This document shows positions 14,883 through 24,296 of a DNA stretch of 26,268 bases, in pieces. Position numbers and translations under genes: made by a program. The stretch is from an uncultured Oscillospiraceae bacterium (lineage in GTDB: Bacteria > Bacillota > Clostridia > Oscillospirales > Oscillospiraceae), in the NCBI GenBank assembly GCA_934572325.1, contig CAKTKT010000025.1, positions 1 to 26,268 on the forward strand, given 5' to 3'. Position 1 is the first letter of the stretch. Every line of letters starts with the position of its first letter. Below the pieces are notes generated by a model. The model made no database searches. It was not told where the DNA came from and worked only from the letters and a program-made list of their open reading frames with translations.

Positions 14883-17132
14883 ATGACCGGCAGCTTTGCG
14901 AAAATTGCGGTTTCCGCCGCTACATATTGGATAGACCGCCCGTATGATTACCTCATCCCGCAGGAGCTTGTCGGGCGTGTGCAGCCCGGGGTGCGCGTGT
15001 ACGTGCCCTTTGGCAACGGCAACCGGCGCAGCGAGGGCATTGTCCTTGCCGTGACGGAGCAGAGCGAGCATGAAAAGCTCAAGCCCGTAATCGCCGTGAC
15101 GGACGACGCGCCGGTGCTGAGCGCGGACATGATAAAGCTTGCGCTTTTCATGCGCGACCGTTTTTTCTGCACGGTGTATTCCGCCGTGCGTACGATGCTG
15201 CCCGCAGGGCTGTGGTTCGGCGACGACGGGAAGCGCCGCGTACAGGATAAGACCGTTGAGATGTCGCGCCTGTGCGTTCCGGCGGCTGACGCGGCGGCGG
15301 CAGCGGAGGCAAAGCGCCGCCGCTCGGCGCAGCAGGCGGCGCTGCTGGAGATGCTGTGCTCGTTTGAAGCCCTGCCGTCGAGAGATCTTCTGCGCCACAC
15401 GGGGGCAAAGCGCCCCGCGCTGAAGGCGCTTGAGAAAGCCGGACTTGTCGAGTTCTCGCAAAGGGAGGTTTTCCGCCGACCGGAGATATACGTAGGCGAG
15501 AGAGAGCCTCTTCCCGTGCTCAATGTGGAGCAGCAGCGGGCATTTGACGGGCTAAGCGCGCTGGCGGATTCCGGCGGCGCGCGCGCGGCGCTGCTGCACG
15601 GCGTGACCGGCAGCGGGAAAACGAGCGTGTATATCCATCTTATCCGCCGCTGTCTTGACAGCGGGCGCACCGCGATCCTCCTCGTTCCTGAGATCGCGCT
15701 CACGCCGCAGATGCTAAGAACCTTCTCCTCACACTTCGGGGATGAGATCGCCGTGCTGCACAGCAGCCTTTCCACCGGCGAGCGCTACGACGAGTGGAAG
15801 CGCGTAAAGCAGGGGAGGGCGCACGTTGTGATAGGCACGCGCAGCGCGGTATTCGCGCCTGCGGACAGGCTGGGGCTTATCATCATCGACGAGGAGCAGG
15901 AGGAGACGTACAGATCCGAAAATGACCCTCGCTACAACGCGCGGGACATCGCAAAATTCCGCTGTGCAAAGGCGGGGTGCCTGCTCGTCCTCGGCTCAGC
16001 CACGCCCGACATTGTCACGCGCTACTGCGCGGAGACGGGCAGATACAGCTATTTTAGGCTCGACTCGCGCTACAACGAGATGTGCCTTCCGGAGGTATGC
16101 ATAGTTGACATGAAGCGCGAGCTTCGCCGCGGCAACGGCGGCAATATCAGCTCTTTTCTGCGCGAGGAGCTTGCCGAAAACATCTCGCGCGGCGAGCAGA
16201 GCATACTGTTCCTCAACCGGCGCGGAACGAACAAGCTGATAAGCTGTGTCGAATGTGGGTACACTTACAAATGCCCGCGCTGCAGCGTGTCGCTGACATA
16301 TCACAGCGCCAACAAGCGCCTGATGTGCCACTACTGCGGGTATTCCCAGTGGCTTGACGAGACCTGCCCCGACTGCGGCGGACAGCTCAGCTTTGTCGGC
16401 GCGGGCACGCAGGCTGTCGTGGAGGAGCTGGACGGGCTTTTCCCGGGAACTGCCGTTTTGCGCATGGACACGGATTCGGTCGCGCCCGTCGGCTCGCATG
16501 AGCAGCTTTTCAAGCGCTTTAGCGAGGAGAACATACCCATACTTGTCGGCACGCAGATGGTAACGAAGGGGCTGAATTTTGAGAATGTGACGCTCGTGGG
16601 CGTGATCTCTGCGGATCAGAGCCTCTATGCCGGTGATTACCGCGCGGGGGAGCGCACGTTTTCGCTCATCACGCAGGTCGTCGGGCGCAGCGGACGCGGC
16701 TCAAAGCCGGGGCGCGCCGTTATACAGACCTTTACCCCCGACAATGAGACCATCGTGCAGGCGGCGCGGCAGGATTACGACGATTTTTACCGCACGGAGC
16801 TTGAGCTTCGGCGGCTTCACAATCTACCGCCGTTCACGACGCTTTTCGCGGTCACCGCCTCCGGCACGGACGAGGCGCAGGTCGTCGGCACGTGCCGGTA
16901 CATACGAAGCTATTTTGACGCCGTCCTGCGCGGGCGCAACGACTGCATAGCCCTCGGACCTACGCCCCTCGCGGTCGTCAAGGTCAACAACCGCTTTCGC
17001 TACAGGGTCAATCTCTGCTGCGCGTCGGATAAGGACGTGCGGGCGTATATATCGAGGATCGTCACCGAGTGCAGCACGGACAAGCGCTTCAAGGGCGTAT
17101 CCGTCTATGCCGACAACGACCCCGCGGATTGA
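14883..17132 (+). CDS. priA: Primosomal protein N' (replication restart helicase PriA)
   Basis: PriA recognises stalled or repaired forks and reloads the replicative helicase. The 749-residue protein is full length, with an N-terminal DNA-binding region, Walker A GVTGSGKT at 240-247, and Walker B IIIDEEQEETY with D336-Q339. Eight cysteines from C455 onward (CVEC, CPRC, CHYC, CPDC) form the zinc-binding insert inside the helicase. Motif GTQMVTKGLNFENVTLVG and QVVGRSGRG complete the C-terminal helicase lobe. The DEEH box of E. coli and Bacillus PriA is DEEQ here. The ATG at 14883 follows AAGGAAGGTGAG. The def gene starts 28 bases after the stop. Confidence 0.97.
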   Translation: MTGSFAKIAVSAATYWIDRPYDYLIPQELVGRVQPGVRVYVPFGNGNRRSEGIVLAVTEQSEHEKLKPVIAVTDDAPVLSADMIKLALFMRDRFFCTVYSAVRTMLPAGLWFGDDGKRRVQDKTVEMSRLCVPAADAAAAAEAKRRRSAQQAALLEMLCSFEALPSRDLLRHTGAKRPALKALEKAGLVEFSQREVFRRPEIYVGEREPLPVLNVEQQRAFDGLSALADSGGARAALLHGVTGSGKTSVYIHLIRRCLDSGRTAILLVPEIALTPQMLRTFSSHFGDEIAVLHSSLSTGERYDEWKRVKQGRAHVVIGTRSAVFAPADRLGLIIIDEEQEETYRSENDPRYNARDIAKFRCAKAGCLLVLGSATPDIVTRYCAETGRYSYFRLDSRYNEMCLPEVCIVDMKRELRRGNGGNISSFLREELAENISRGEQSILFLNRRGTNKLISCVECGYTYKCPRCSVSLTYHSANKRLMCHYCGYSQWLDETCPDCGGQLSFVGAGTQAVVEELDGLFPGTAVLRMDTDSVAPVGSHEQLFKRFSEENIPILVGTQMVTKGLNFENVTLVGVISADQSLYAGDYRAGERTFSLITQVVGRSGRGSKPGRAVIQTFTPDNETIVQAARQDYDDFYRTELELRRLHNLPPFTTLFAVTASGTDEAQVVGTCRYIRSYFDAVLRGRNDCIALGPTPLAVVKVNNRFRYRVNLCCASDKDVRAYISRIVTECSTDKRFKGVSVYADNDPAD

Positions 17133-17159
17133 ATACTATTTATCATACAGGAGAAAGAA

Positions 17160-17660
17160 ATGGCACTGAGAAATATACTCACCAAGGAAGAGCCGACGCT
17201 TTATAAAACCAGCCGCCCCGTGACGGATTTCAACGGCAGACTGCACCAGCTTCTCGACGATATGAATGAAACGCTCGCCGAGGCGGGCGGGGTCGGTCTT
17301 GCCGCGCCGCAGGTCGGCATACTGCGCCGCGCCGTGCTCGTGGTGGAGACGAGCGTTCCGGAGGGCGAGGATGAATACGTCATCGAGCTTATAAATCCGG
17401 AGATACTTGAAGCCTCCGGCGAGCAGGAGGGCGCGGAGGGCTGTCTGAGCGTTCCGGGCGAGTACGGCATCGTCAAGCGCCCGATGCATGTAAAGGTGCG
17501 CGCGCAGGATCGTTACGGCGAGTGGTTCGAGCTGGAGGGCGACGGGCTGACCGCGCGCTGCTTCTGCCATGAGATAGATCACCTCAACGGCATCGTTTTC
17601 ACCTCCAAGTGCGAGCGTATGCTCAGCGAGGACGAGATAGCGAACGGAAAGGAAGAATAA
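17160..17660 (+). CDS. def: Peptide deformylase
   Basis: Peptide deformylase removes the formyl group from nascent proteins at the ribosome exit. All three motifs are present in this 166-residue protein: GVGLAAPQVG (44-53), EGCLS (93-97) and HEIDH (137-141), whose cysteine and two histidines bind the metal. Length is normal for a short type I-like enzyme. The start follows AGGAGAAAG. The TAA overlaps the ATG of fmt by one base, linking the enzyme that removes the formyl group with the one that adds it to initiator tRNA. Confidence 0.98.
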   Translation: MALRNILTKEEPTLYKTSRPVTDFNGRLHQLLDDMNETLAEAGGVGLAAPQVGILRRAVLVVETSVPEGEDEYVIELINPEILEASGEQEGAEGCLSVPGEYGIVKRPMHVKVRAQDRYGEWFELEGDGLTARCFCHEIDHLNGIVFTSKCERMLSEDEIANGKEE

Positions 17661-18583
17661 TGCGTATTGTTTTTATGGGCACGCCGGATTTCGCGGCGGC
17701 GTCCCTGAAAAATCTGCTGGACGAGGGCTTTGACGTCGTCGGCGTGTTCACCCAGCCCGATAAGCCGAAGGGACGGGGGATGGAGCTTGCGTATTCTCCG
17801 GTGAAGGAGCTTGCGCTGGCAAACGCTCTGCCGGTTTTCCAGCCGACCAAGCTGCGCGACGGCACGGCGCTTGAGGCGGTAAAGAGCCTTGCGCCGGACA
17901 TTCTAGTCGTCGTTGCCTACGGGCGTATTCTGCCCGACGATATTCTCGCCGTGCCGAAGTACGGCGCGGTTAACGTCCACGGCTCGCTTCTGCCGAAGTA
18001 TCGCGGGGCTGCACCCATACAGTGGGCGGTGCTCAACGGCGACAAGGTCACGGGCGTGAGCACGATGTACCTCGCCAGCGAGATGGATACCGGCGACGTC
18101 ATATATACCGCCGAGACCGAGATAGGCGAATTTGAGACCTCCGGCGAGCTTTTTGACCGCCTGAAGGTCATGGGGGCGGAGCTTCTGGTCAAGACCCTGC
18201 GCGGCATAGAGGCGGGCACAGCCCCGCGCACGGCGCAGGATCACGCCAAGGCGAGCTACGTAAAAATGCTGGACAAGAGCGATTCACCCATCGACTGGAC
18301 GCGTGACGCGCGCGGAGTGATAAAATGGATATACGGGCTTCAGCCGTGGCCCGTCGCAACGGCGGAGCTTGACGGCACTGTATACAAGATATTTGCCGCC
18401 GAGTATACCGACACGCGCACGGACAAAGCGCCGGGCAGCGTCGTCAGCACCGGCAAAAGGGGCATAGAGGTCGCCTGCGGCGGCGGTGAGACCGTCATGA
18501 TAACCCAGCTTCAGGCAGCCGGCAAAAAGCGCATGAGCGCGGCGGACTTTCTGCGCGGTCATGCTGTCAGGGTCGCTGATTGA
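17660..18583 (+). CDS. fmt: Methionyl-tRNA formyltransferase
   Basis: Fmt transfers a formyl group from 10-formyltetrahydrofolate to initiator Met-tRNA. The 307-residue protein starts MRIVFMGTPDFA, carries PDKPKGRG in the tRNA-contact loop near 33-40, and has catalytic N105, H107 and D143 in NVHGSLLPKYRG and MDTGDVI. The C-terminal OB-like domain follows from about residue 205. A longer frame opens at 17609 inside def, but the TAATG overlap and family N terminus fix the start at 17660; GGAAAGGAAG lies just upstream. The 3' end overlaps rsmB by four bases if rsmB starts at TTG 18580. Confidence 0.97.
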   Translation: MRIVFMGTPDFAAASLKNLLDEGFDVVGVFTQPDKPKGRGMELAYSPVKELALANALPVFQPTKLRDGTALEAVKSLAPDILVVVAYGRILPDDILAVPKYGAVNVHGSLLPKYRGAAPIQWAVLNGDKVTGVSTMYLASEMDTGDVIYTAETEIGEFETSGELFDRLKVMGAELLVKTLRGIEAGTAPRTAQDHAKASYVKMLDKSDSPIDWTRDARGVIKWIYGLQPWPVATAELDGTVYKIFAAEYTDTRTDKAPGSVVSTGKRGIEVACGGGETVMITQLQAAGKKRMSAADFLRGHAVRVAD

Positions 18584-19905
18584 AGGCGATGGGGGCGAGA
18601 GACGCGGCGCTGGAGGCGCTGGAGAAATGCCGCCGCAACGGCGCATGGTCGGGCGCGGCGATAGACAGTGTTATAAAAAAATCCGGACTGGACGGCAGGG
18701 AAGCCGCGCTTGCGTCGCGCCTGACCCTGGGCGTGCTGCAAAACGACAGCCTGTGCGACTTCTATATCGGGGCGTTCTGCACGCAGAGCGTCAGAAAGCT
18801 CGAACCGAAGCTGCGTGACATTCTGCGCCTCGGCGTGTACCAGCTCATTTTCCTCGACAAGATACCGCCGCGCGCCGCCGTGAATGAGAGCGTCGCGCTG
18901 TGCCGCCGCTGTGGGCTTGAGCGCGCATCGGGGCTTGTCAACGCGGTGCTGCGCCGCGTGGGAGAGAATCTAAATTCGCTTCCGCCGATACCGAACGCGG
19001 GAAGCGCGGAACATTTATCCATAAAATACAGTCATCCCTTATGGCTGGTCGAAAGGCTCATCGCCGAGCGCGGGTATGAGTTCGCCGAGGCGTTTCTCCG
19101 CTCCTGCAACACCCCGCCCGGTCTCGATATTCAGGTGAACACGCTGAAGGTCAGCGCGGACGACTATGCCCGTGCGCTCGCGCGCTCGGACATCGCGTAT
19201 ACGCTCTGCGATTTTCCCTCCGGCTGCATCACGCTGTCCGGCGGCGGCGTTGCGGCTCTGCCGGGCTTTGATGAGGGGCTTTTTTACGTGCAGGATCGCG
19301 CGGCGCGTATGGCGGTCGAGATCGCGGCGCCCGCGGCGGGAATGTGCGTGCTGGATGCGTGCTCCGCGCCGGGCGGCAAGGCGTTTGCCGCCGCGGTGCG
19401 CATGAAAAACACGGGGGAGATACTCGCCTGTGACGTACATGAAAAAAAGCTCGCCCTCATACGTCAGGGGGCGGCGCGTCTTGGGATAGATATCATCGAA
19501 ACCGAGACGCGCGACGCGCGGTGCGCCGACACGGCGCTTGAGGGCGCGTTCGACGTCGTTATCGCGGATGTGCCGTGCTCCGGCGTCGGCGTAATACGCA
19601 AAAAGCCGGAGATACGCTGCAAAACCGAGCGCGAGGTCGCGGCTCTGCCCGCGATACAGCGCGATATACTTGCAAATCTCTCGCGCTTTGTAAAGCCGAA
19701 CGGTACATTGCTGTACTCCACGTGTACGGTCTTGAAGTGCGAAAATGAGGATGTCGTCGCAGACTTCCTTGAAGGTCATGATGATTATAGGCTTGAGCCG
19801 TTTACCCTCGGCGCAGAGCGCGTCGGGAGCGGAATGTGTACGTTCTTCCCGAATACGGACGGAACGGACGGCTTCTTTGCCGCGCGGCTCAAGAGAATAA
19901 AATAG
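18580..19905 (+). CDS. rsmB: 16S rRNA (cytosine-967-C5) methyltransferase RsmB
   Basis: RsmB uses S-adenosylmethionine to methylate C967 of 16S rRNA. The 441-residue protein has the N-terminal NusB-like RNA-binding domain (to about 130), then a Rossmann methyltransferase with LDACSAPGGK (about 258-267), DVPCSGVGVIRKKPE and the STC motif near the C terminus; the PCSG and STC cysteines are the family catalytic pair. The start is uncertain: TTG 18580 overlaps the fmt stop and has AGGG seven bases upstream, while ATG 18589 would shorten it by three residues and lacks a well-spaced site. It follows Bacillus gene order between fmt and rlmN. Confidence 0.93.
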   Translation: MKAMGARDAALEALEKCRRNGAWSGAAIDSVIKKSGLDGREAALASRLTLGVLQNDSLCDFYIGAFCTQSVRKLEPKLRDILRLGVYQLIFLDKIPPRAAVNESVALCRRCGLERASGLVNAVLRRVGENLNSLPPIPNAGSAEHLSIKYSHPLWLVERLIAERGYEFAEAFLRSCNTPPGLDIQVNTLKVSADDYARALARSDIAYTLCDFPSGCITLSGGGVAALPGFDEGLFYVQDRAARMAVEIAAPAAGMCVLDACSAPGGKAFAAAVRMKNTGEILACDVHEKKLALIRQGAARLGIDIIETETRDARCADTALEGAFDVVIADVPCSGVGVIRKKPEIRCKTEREVAALPAIQRDILANLSRFVKPNGTLLYSTCTVLKCENEDVVADFLEGHDDYRLEPFTLGAERVGSGMCTFFPNTDGTDGFFAARLKRIK

Positions 19906-19920
19906 CGGGAACACACGATA

Positions 19921-20949
19921 ATGGGAAAAGACATACTATCCATGCTGCCGCAGGAGATAGAGACGGAGCTTGAAGCGCTCGGCGAGCCGAGGTATCGCGC
20001 CGGACAGATATTTCAATGGCTCGGTCGCGGCGTGCGCGACTTCGACGGCATGACGAACCTCCCCAAGGCGCTCAAGGAAAAGCTGAAAAGCGAATACCGG
20101 CTCTATGCGCCCAAGGTGCTCTCAAAGCAGGTCTCCAGGCTCGACGGAACGATAAAATACCTCTGGGAGCTGTATGACGGCAACGCCGTGGAGACTGTCG
20201 TGATGAGCTATAAGCACGGCAACACGGTGTGCGTTTCGTCGCAGGTCGGCTGCCGTCAGGGCTGCGCGTTCTGCGCGTCCACCATCGGCGGGCTTGTGCG
20301 CTGTCTTGAGCCGTCGGAGATACTTGACGAGGTCATATTCTCCCAGCTCGACTCCGGCAAGCCCATCTCCAATATCGTCCTCATGGGCATAGGCGAGCCT
20401 CTGGATAATTTCGACAACGTCATACGCTTTCTTGAGCTTGTCAACCATCCGCAGGGTATGAACATCGGTATGCGCCACATCTCGCTCTCCACCTGCGGCA
20501 TCACGGAGCGCTTTGACGAGCTCGCCGCGCGCGATCTGCAGCTTACGCTCTCCGTATCGCTGCACGCGCCGGACGATGAGACGCGCTCGCGCCTCATGCC
20601 CGCCAACCGAGGGCGCGGCGTGGACGAGCTTATGGACTGCTGCCGCAGGTACTATCAAAGGACGGGGCGCAGGATCTCGTTCGAGTATGCGATGATCGAC
20701 GGCGTGAACGACACGGAGCGCCACGCGCACCTGCTGGCAAAGCGCGCGAGAGACGTTTCCGCGCACGTCAACCTCATCCCGCTCAACCATGTGGAGGAGC
20801 GCGAGTTCCGCCCGTCCACAGCGGGGCACATGAAGGCGTTTATCAGGATACTTGAGGGCGAGGGCGTCAACGTCACGGTGCGGCGCAGGCTCGGAGGAGA
20901 CGTGGATGCGTCCTGCGGGCAGCTCAGACGCAAAATACAGAAGAAGTGA
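19921..20949 (+). CDS. rlmN: 23S rRNA A2503 / tRNA A37 C2-methyltransferase RlmN
   Basis: RlmN is a radical SAM enzyme that methylates C2 of A2503 in 23S rRNA and, in some bacteria, A37 of tRNA. The 342-residue protein contains the cluster-binding CxxxCxxC triad at C111, C115 and C118 in VGCRQGCAFCAS. The C-terminal methyl-carrying cysteine is C332 in GGDVDASCGQLR. GIGEPLDNFDN is the SAM-binding GGE-like segment. Full C-terminal conservation points to RlmN; Cfr would be accompanied by resistance-gene context, which is absent. The gene starts 15 bases after rsmB. Confidence 0.97.
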   Translation: MGKDILSMLPQEIETELEALGEPRYRAGQIFQWLGRGVRDFDGMTNLPKALKEKLKSEYRLYAPKVLSKQVSRLDGTIKYLWELYDGNAVETVVMSYKHGNTVCVSSQVGCRQGCAFCASTIGGLVRCLEPSEILDEVIFSQLDSGKPISNIVLMGIGEPLDNFDNVIRFLELVNHPQGMNIGMRHISLSTCGITERFDELAARDLQLTLSVSLHAPDDETRSRLMPANRGRGVDELMDCCRRYYQRTGRRISFEYAMIDGVNDTERHAHLLAKRARDVSAHVNLIPLNHVEEREFRPSTAGHMKAFIRILEGEGVNVTVRRRLGGDVDASCGQLRRKIQKK

Positions 20950-20985
20950 TCCCATGTTGCCGCACTGCGGCGGAAATGAGGAAAG

Positions 20986-21732
20986 ATGAAAAGCTTCGGG
21001 CTGACAGACAAGGGAAGAGTCAGAAGAGACAACCAGGACAGCTACATAATCGAAAAGTGCGAGGCGAAGGACTGTCTCATCGCGGCGCTGTGCGACGGCA
21101 TGGGCGGGGCGAAGGCGGGCGGGCTCGCAAGCCAGCTTGCAAACAAGGCGTTCGTTTCGTATATCTACGCCAAGCTCACCTCCCGCGTCAGCCGTGCGCT
21201 CGACTTTCGGCAGATACTGCTCGACGCCTGCGCGGAGGCGAACGGCGTGGCATATGACTACTCACAGTTTGACGAGGCGTACAACGGCATGGGCACAACT
21301 ATCGTCGGCGGTGTGATAAAGAACGGCGGTAACGGTTATATTATCAATGTGGGCGACAGCCGCGCGTACTACATCTCCCGCAAAAATGACGCGATAGAGC
21401 AGGTCACGCACGATCATTCCCTCGTGGAGGAGTTGGTGGAATACGGCGCTATCACCAAAGAACAGGCGCGCCGCCACCCGCAGAGGAACGTCATAACCCG
21501 CGCGCTCGGCTCTGACGCCGTGGTCGAGGCGGACTATTACGAGGTGAGCCTGCAAACGGGCGACATTCTGCTGATGTGCTCGGACGGGCTGTCGAACCTT
21601 GTCACGGAGATGGAAATGCTCGACTACGCAAGGGAATACCCCGAGCCTGAGCTTTTGTGCCGCGCGCTGATGAGCAAGGCGCTCATGCGCGGCGCGCCGG
21701 ACAACGTGACGGTACTGGCTGTGATGAAGTAG
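20986..21732 (+). CDS. prpC: PP2C-family protein serine/threonine phosphatase
   Basis: This 248-residue metal-dependent phosphatase probably reverses the kinase encoded directly downstream. PP2C motifs are intact: RRDNQDS (13-19), the metal-binding DGMGG (37-41), GDSRAYYI, MCSDGLSN and the final PDNVTVLAV. GAITKEQARRHPQRNVITRALG corresponds to the conserved flap segment of bacterial PP2C phosphatases. No membrane segment was seen, so it is cytoplasmic. The ATG follows GAGGAAAG; the 36-base gap after rlmN contains only a small 5-pair hairpin. Its stop is ten bases before the kinase gene. Confidence 0.96.
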   Translation: MKSFGLTDKGRVRRDNQDSYIIEKCEAKDCLIAALCDGMGGAKAGGLASQLANKAFVSYIYAKLTSRVSRALDFRQILLDACAEANGVAYDYSQFDEAYNGMGTTIVGGVIKNGGNGYIINVGDSRAYYISRKNDAIEQVTHDHSLVEELVEYGAITKEQARRHPQRNVITRALGSDAVVEADYYEVSLQTGDILLMCSDGLSNLVTEMEMLDYAREYPEPELLCRALMSKALMRGAPDNVTVLAVMK

Positions 21733-21742
21733 GAGTCTGCTT

Positions 21743-23407
21743 ATGGAAAAAGAAAAGAACTATATCGGCGTATTGCTCGACGGCAGGTATGAGATCCTCG
21801 AAAAAATAGGCGAGGGCGGGATGGCGGTGGTCTACAAGGCGTTCTGCCACAGGCTGAGCCGCTTCGTCGCGGTGAAGATAATGCGCGAGGAGATGGCGAA
21901 GGATGAGGAGTTCCGCCGCCGCTTCTGCGCGGAGTCGCACGCGATAGCCATGCTGTCGCACCCGAATATCGTCGCCGTTTACGACGTCAGCCACAGTGAC
22001 GATGTCGAATACATAGTCATGGAGCTTGTAGACGGCATCACACTCAAGCAGTATATGGACAAGCGCGGCGCGATAAGCTGGAAAGAAGCGCTGCACTTTT
22101 CAAAGCAGATCGCAAAGGCGCTCGCGCACGCGCACAGCCGTGGCATCATCCACCGCGACATTAAGCCGCAGAATATTATGCTTTTAAAAGACGGCACCAT
22201 AAAGGTCGCCGACTTCGGCATAGCCGCGCTTGAAAACGAGATACAGGAGAGCAGACAGGCGATAGGCTCTATACACTATATCGCGCCGGAGCAGGCGCGC
22301 GGCGAGAACCCCGACGCGCGCAGCGATATTTACTCTCTCGGCGTCGTCATGTATGAAATGCTCACCGGCGAAAAGCCGTATACCGGCGAAACGCTCGCCG
22401 AGATCGCCGTCAAGCATATGAGCTCCCTGCCGAAAATGCCCTCCGACATAGTGCCCGGTATACCGGAGGAGCTTGAGCGCATAACGCTCAAGGCGATGAG
22501 CTGCCAGCTCAACAGCCGCTACCAGTCGGCAAATGAGCTGCTGGACGAGCTGAACGGATTCACACAGGCGCAGCTCGCCGCCGAGAACAAGCCGGACTTT
22601 GAAAACCCTGCCGTCGCCCCCGTGCGCTCCGTGAGCGAGATGTCGCGCGATAAATTCTCTCTGCGCCGCAAGCGCTCCGGCACGGTGGCGTATATGTCGG
22701 GCGCCTTCGGCGGGCTTGTGCTCATCCTCTGCCTCTTCGCGTTTTTGTGGAACTTCTGGCTCAAGGAGGTGTTCTCCCCGGCGGAGCGCATCCCGCTGCC
22801 GAACTTCGTCGGCAGTAATTATGAGTCCATCGTCAACAATGCCGACCTCGCCGCAACGTATAATTTCAAGGTGACGTATATCATCGACACCGACACCCAG
22901 AGCGGCATGATATTGAGCCAGAACCCCGAGCCGGGGCGCAGCATGATGCTCACGCCGGACGGCATTTCGGTGGAGCTTTCCGTGAGCACCGGCGTTGTGC
23001 TCACGCCCGTGCCCGACGTTGCGGGCACGGACTACCGCGAGGCGGTGCTGGAGCTGCAAAAGGCGGGCTTCACCGTCGATGTGGAGAACGCCACCTCCGC
23101 CGATGTGCCGCGCGACACCGTCATCAGCACGAGCCCCGCCGCCAACGAGCAGATAAGCGCCGGCTCTACGGTGTATCTTGTCGTCAGCAGCGGTCCGCAG
23201 GTGCAGTATATATCCACGCCGAACTTCATAGGGCTGACGGAGGATATGGCTATATCCAAAATATCAAACTCCGCCCTGACCTACGGCGGCTCGGAGTATG
23301 TCTCCAGCGATCAGGAGGCGGGTACAGTCATAGGGCAGTCTCCGGCGGCATTTCAGGAGATCGAGGAGCACGGCAAGGTCACGCTCAAGGTCTCCCGCGG
23401 TTATTGA
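21743..23407 (+). CDS. prkC: PASTA-domain serine/threonine protein kinase (PrkC/Stk1 family)
   Basis: This 554-residue membrane kinase senses cell-wall material outside and phosphorylates proteins inside. The cytoplasmic kinase domain has the G-loop GEGGMAVVY (23-31), K45, HRD at 137-139 and DFG at 157-159. A basic juxtamembrane stretch precedes one membrane segment (about 317-340), followed by three PASTA repeats (roughly 350-414, 415-483 and 484-552). In Bacillus PrkC responds to muropeptides and promotes spore germination. The activation loop, residues 160-176, holds no threonine and several acidic residues, unlike the multi-threonine loop of studied PrkC proteins. The gene is coupled with prpC, and rsgA starts seven bases after its stop. 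Confidence 0.96.
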   Translation: MEKEKNYIGVLLDGRYEILEKIGEGGMAVVYKAFCHRLSRFVAVKIMREEMAKDEEFRRRFCAESHAIAMLSHPNIVAVYDVSHSDDVEYIVMELVDGITLKQYMDKRGAISWKEALHFSKQIAKALAHAHSRGIIHRDIKPQNIMLLKDGTIKVADFGIAALENEIQESRQAIGSIHYIAPEQARGENPDARSDIYSLGVVMYEMLTGEKPYTGETLAEIAVKHMSSLPKMPSDIVPGIPEELERITLKAMSCQLNSRYQSANELLDELNGFTQAQLAAENKPDFENPAVAPVRSVSEMSRDKFSLRRKRSGTVAYMSGAFGGLVLILCLFAFLWNFWLKEVFSPAERIPLPNFVGSNYESIVNNADLAATYNFKVTYIIDTDTQSGMILSQNPEPGRSMMLTPDGISVELSVSTGVVLTPVPDVAGTDYREAVLELQKAGFTVDVENATSADVPRDTVISTSPAANEQISAGSTVYLVVSSGPQVQYISTPNFIGLTEDMAISKISNSALTYGGSEYVSSDQEAGTVIGQSPAAFQEIEEHGKVTLKVSRGY

Positions 23408-23414
23408 GACGCTA

Positions 23415-24296
23415 ATGACAGAGGGTATCATCGTCAAAGCGCTCAGCGGCTTTTATTACGTTGAGACAGAAAAAGCCATACTTGAATGTAAGGCGCGCGG
23501 GCGCTTGCGTCTGGACGGCACATCGCCCCTCGTCGGCGACAGGGTGCAGTGCTCGCTCGACGCGAACGGCAGGGGGCGCATCGACCGTGTCGCGCCGCGC
23601 CGGAATTTTTTCATCCGCCCCGCCGTCGCCAATGTGGACGCGCTCGTGTTCGTCGCGGCGAACGCGAATCCCGTCACCGACCCCTTTCTCATCGACCGCG
23701 TATCCGTCATTGCCGAGAGCGCCGGATGCGAGCTTATAATATGTGTCAATAAGACGGATATTGACCCCGCCGACGCGCTTTTTGACGTCTTTACCAGCGC
23801 GGGCTTCACCGTCGTGCGCACGAGCGCGGAGACGGGCGAGGGGCTTGACGCGCTGCGCCGCGCAATCTCCGGCAAGGTGTGCGCGTTCACGGGCAACTCC
23901 GGCGTGGGAAAGTCGAGCATCATGAATATGCTCCTCCCCGGGCTGAACATCAAGACTGCGGAGGTGAGCGACAGGCTCGGACGCGGCAGGCACACCACGC
24001 GCCATGTGGAGCTTTTTGACCTCGGCGGCGGGACCTTTGCCGCCGACACGCCGGGCTTCGCGTCCTTTGACGTCGAAATGATGGAGCTCATCCCCAAGGA
24101 GCAGCTCCAGTTTGACTTCATCGACTTTGCCCCGTACATAGGAAAGTGCCGCTTCAAGGACTGCGCTCATCTGAAAGAGCCGGGCTGCGCCGTGACACAG
24201 GCAGTCGCGCAGGGCATGATCGCGCCGAGTCGCTACCGCTCGTATGAGCGGCTGTACGAGCTGAGCGCCCGGCGCAAGAGCTGGGAGACAAAATGA
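23415..24296 (+). CDS. rsgA: Ribosome small subunit-dependent GTPase A (RsgA/CpgA)
   Basis: RsgA is a circularly permuted GTPase that helps late assembly of the 30S ribosomal subunit. The 293-residue protein has an N-terminal OB-like domain (about 1-65), then motifs in permuted order: G4 NKTD (112-115), G1 GNSGVGKS (160-167) and G3 DTPG (211-214). The C-terminal zinc site uses C245, C250, H252 and C258. In Bacillus CpgA is a substrate of PrkC, encoded just upstream, so the neighbourhood may be functional. The expected rpe and thiN genes do not follow. Its TGA overlaps a short ATG-led frame. Confidence 0.97.
   Translation: MTEGIIVKALSGFYYVETEKAILECKARGRLRLDGTSPLVGDRVQCSLDANGRGRIDRVAPRRNFFIRPAVANVDALVFVAANANPVTDPFLIDRVSVIAESAGCELIICVNKTDIDPADALFDVFTSAGFTVVRTSAETGEGLDALRRAISGKVCAFTGNSGVGKSSIMNMLLPGLNIKTAEVSDRLGRGRHTTRHVELFDLGGGTFAADTPGFASFDVEMMELIPKEQLQFDFIDFAPYIGKCRFKDCAHLKEPGCAVTQAVAQGMIAPSRYRSYERLYELSARRKSWETK

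Noticed and set aside
20957..20973. GCCGC-ACT-GCGGC hairpin before prpC as a terminator
   Set aside because: Only five strong pairs and no T tract; it is too small to terminate and is likely a chance GC-rich dyad.
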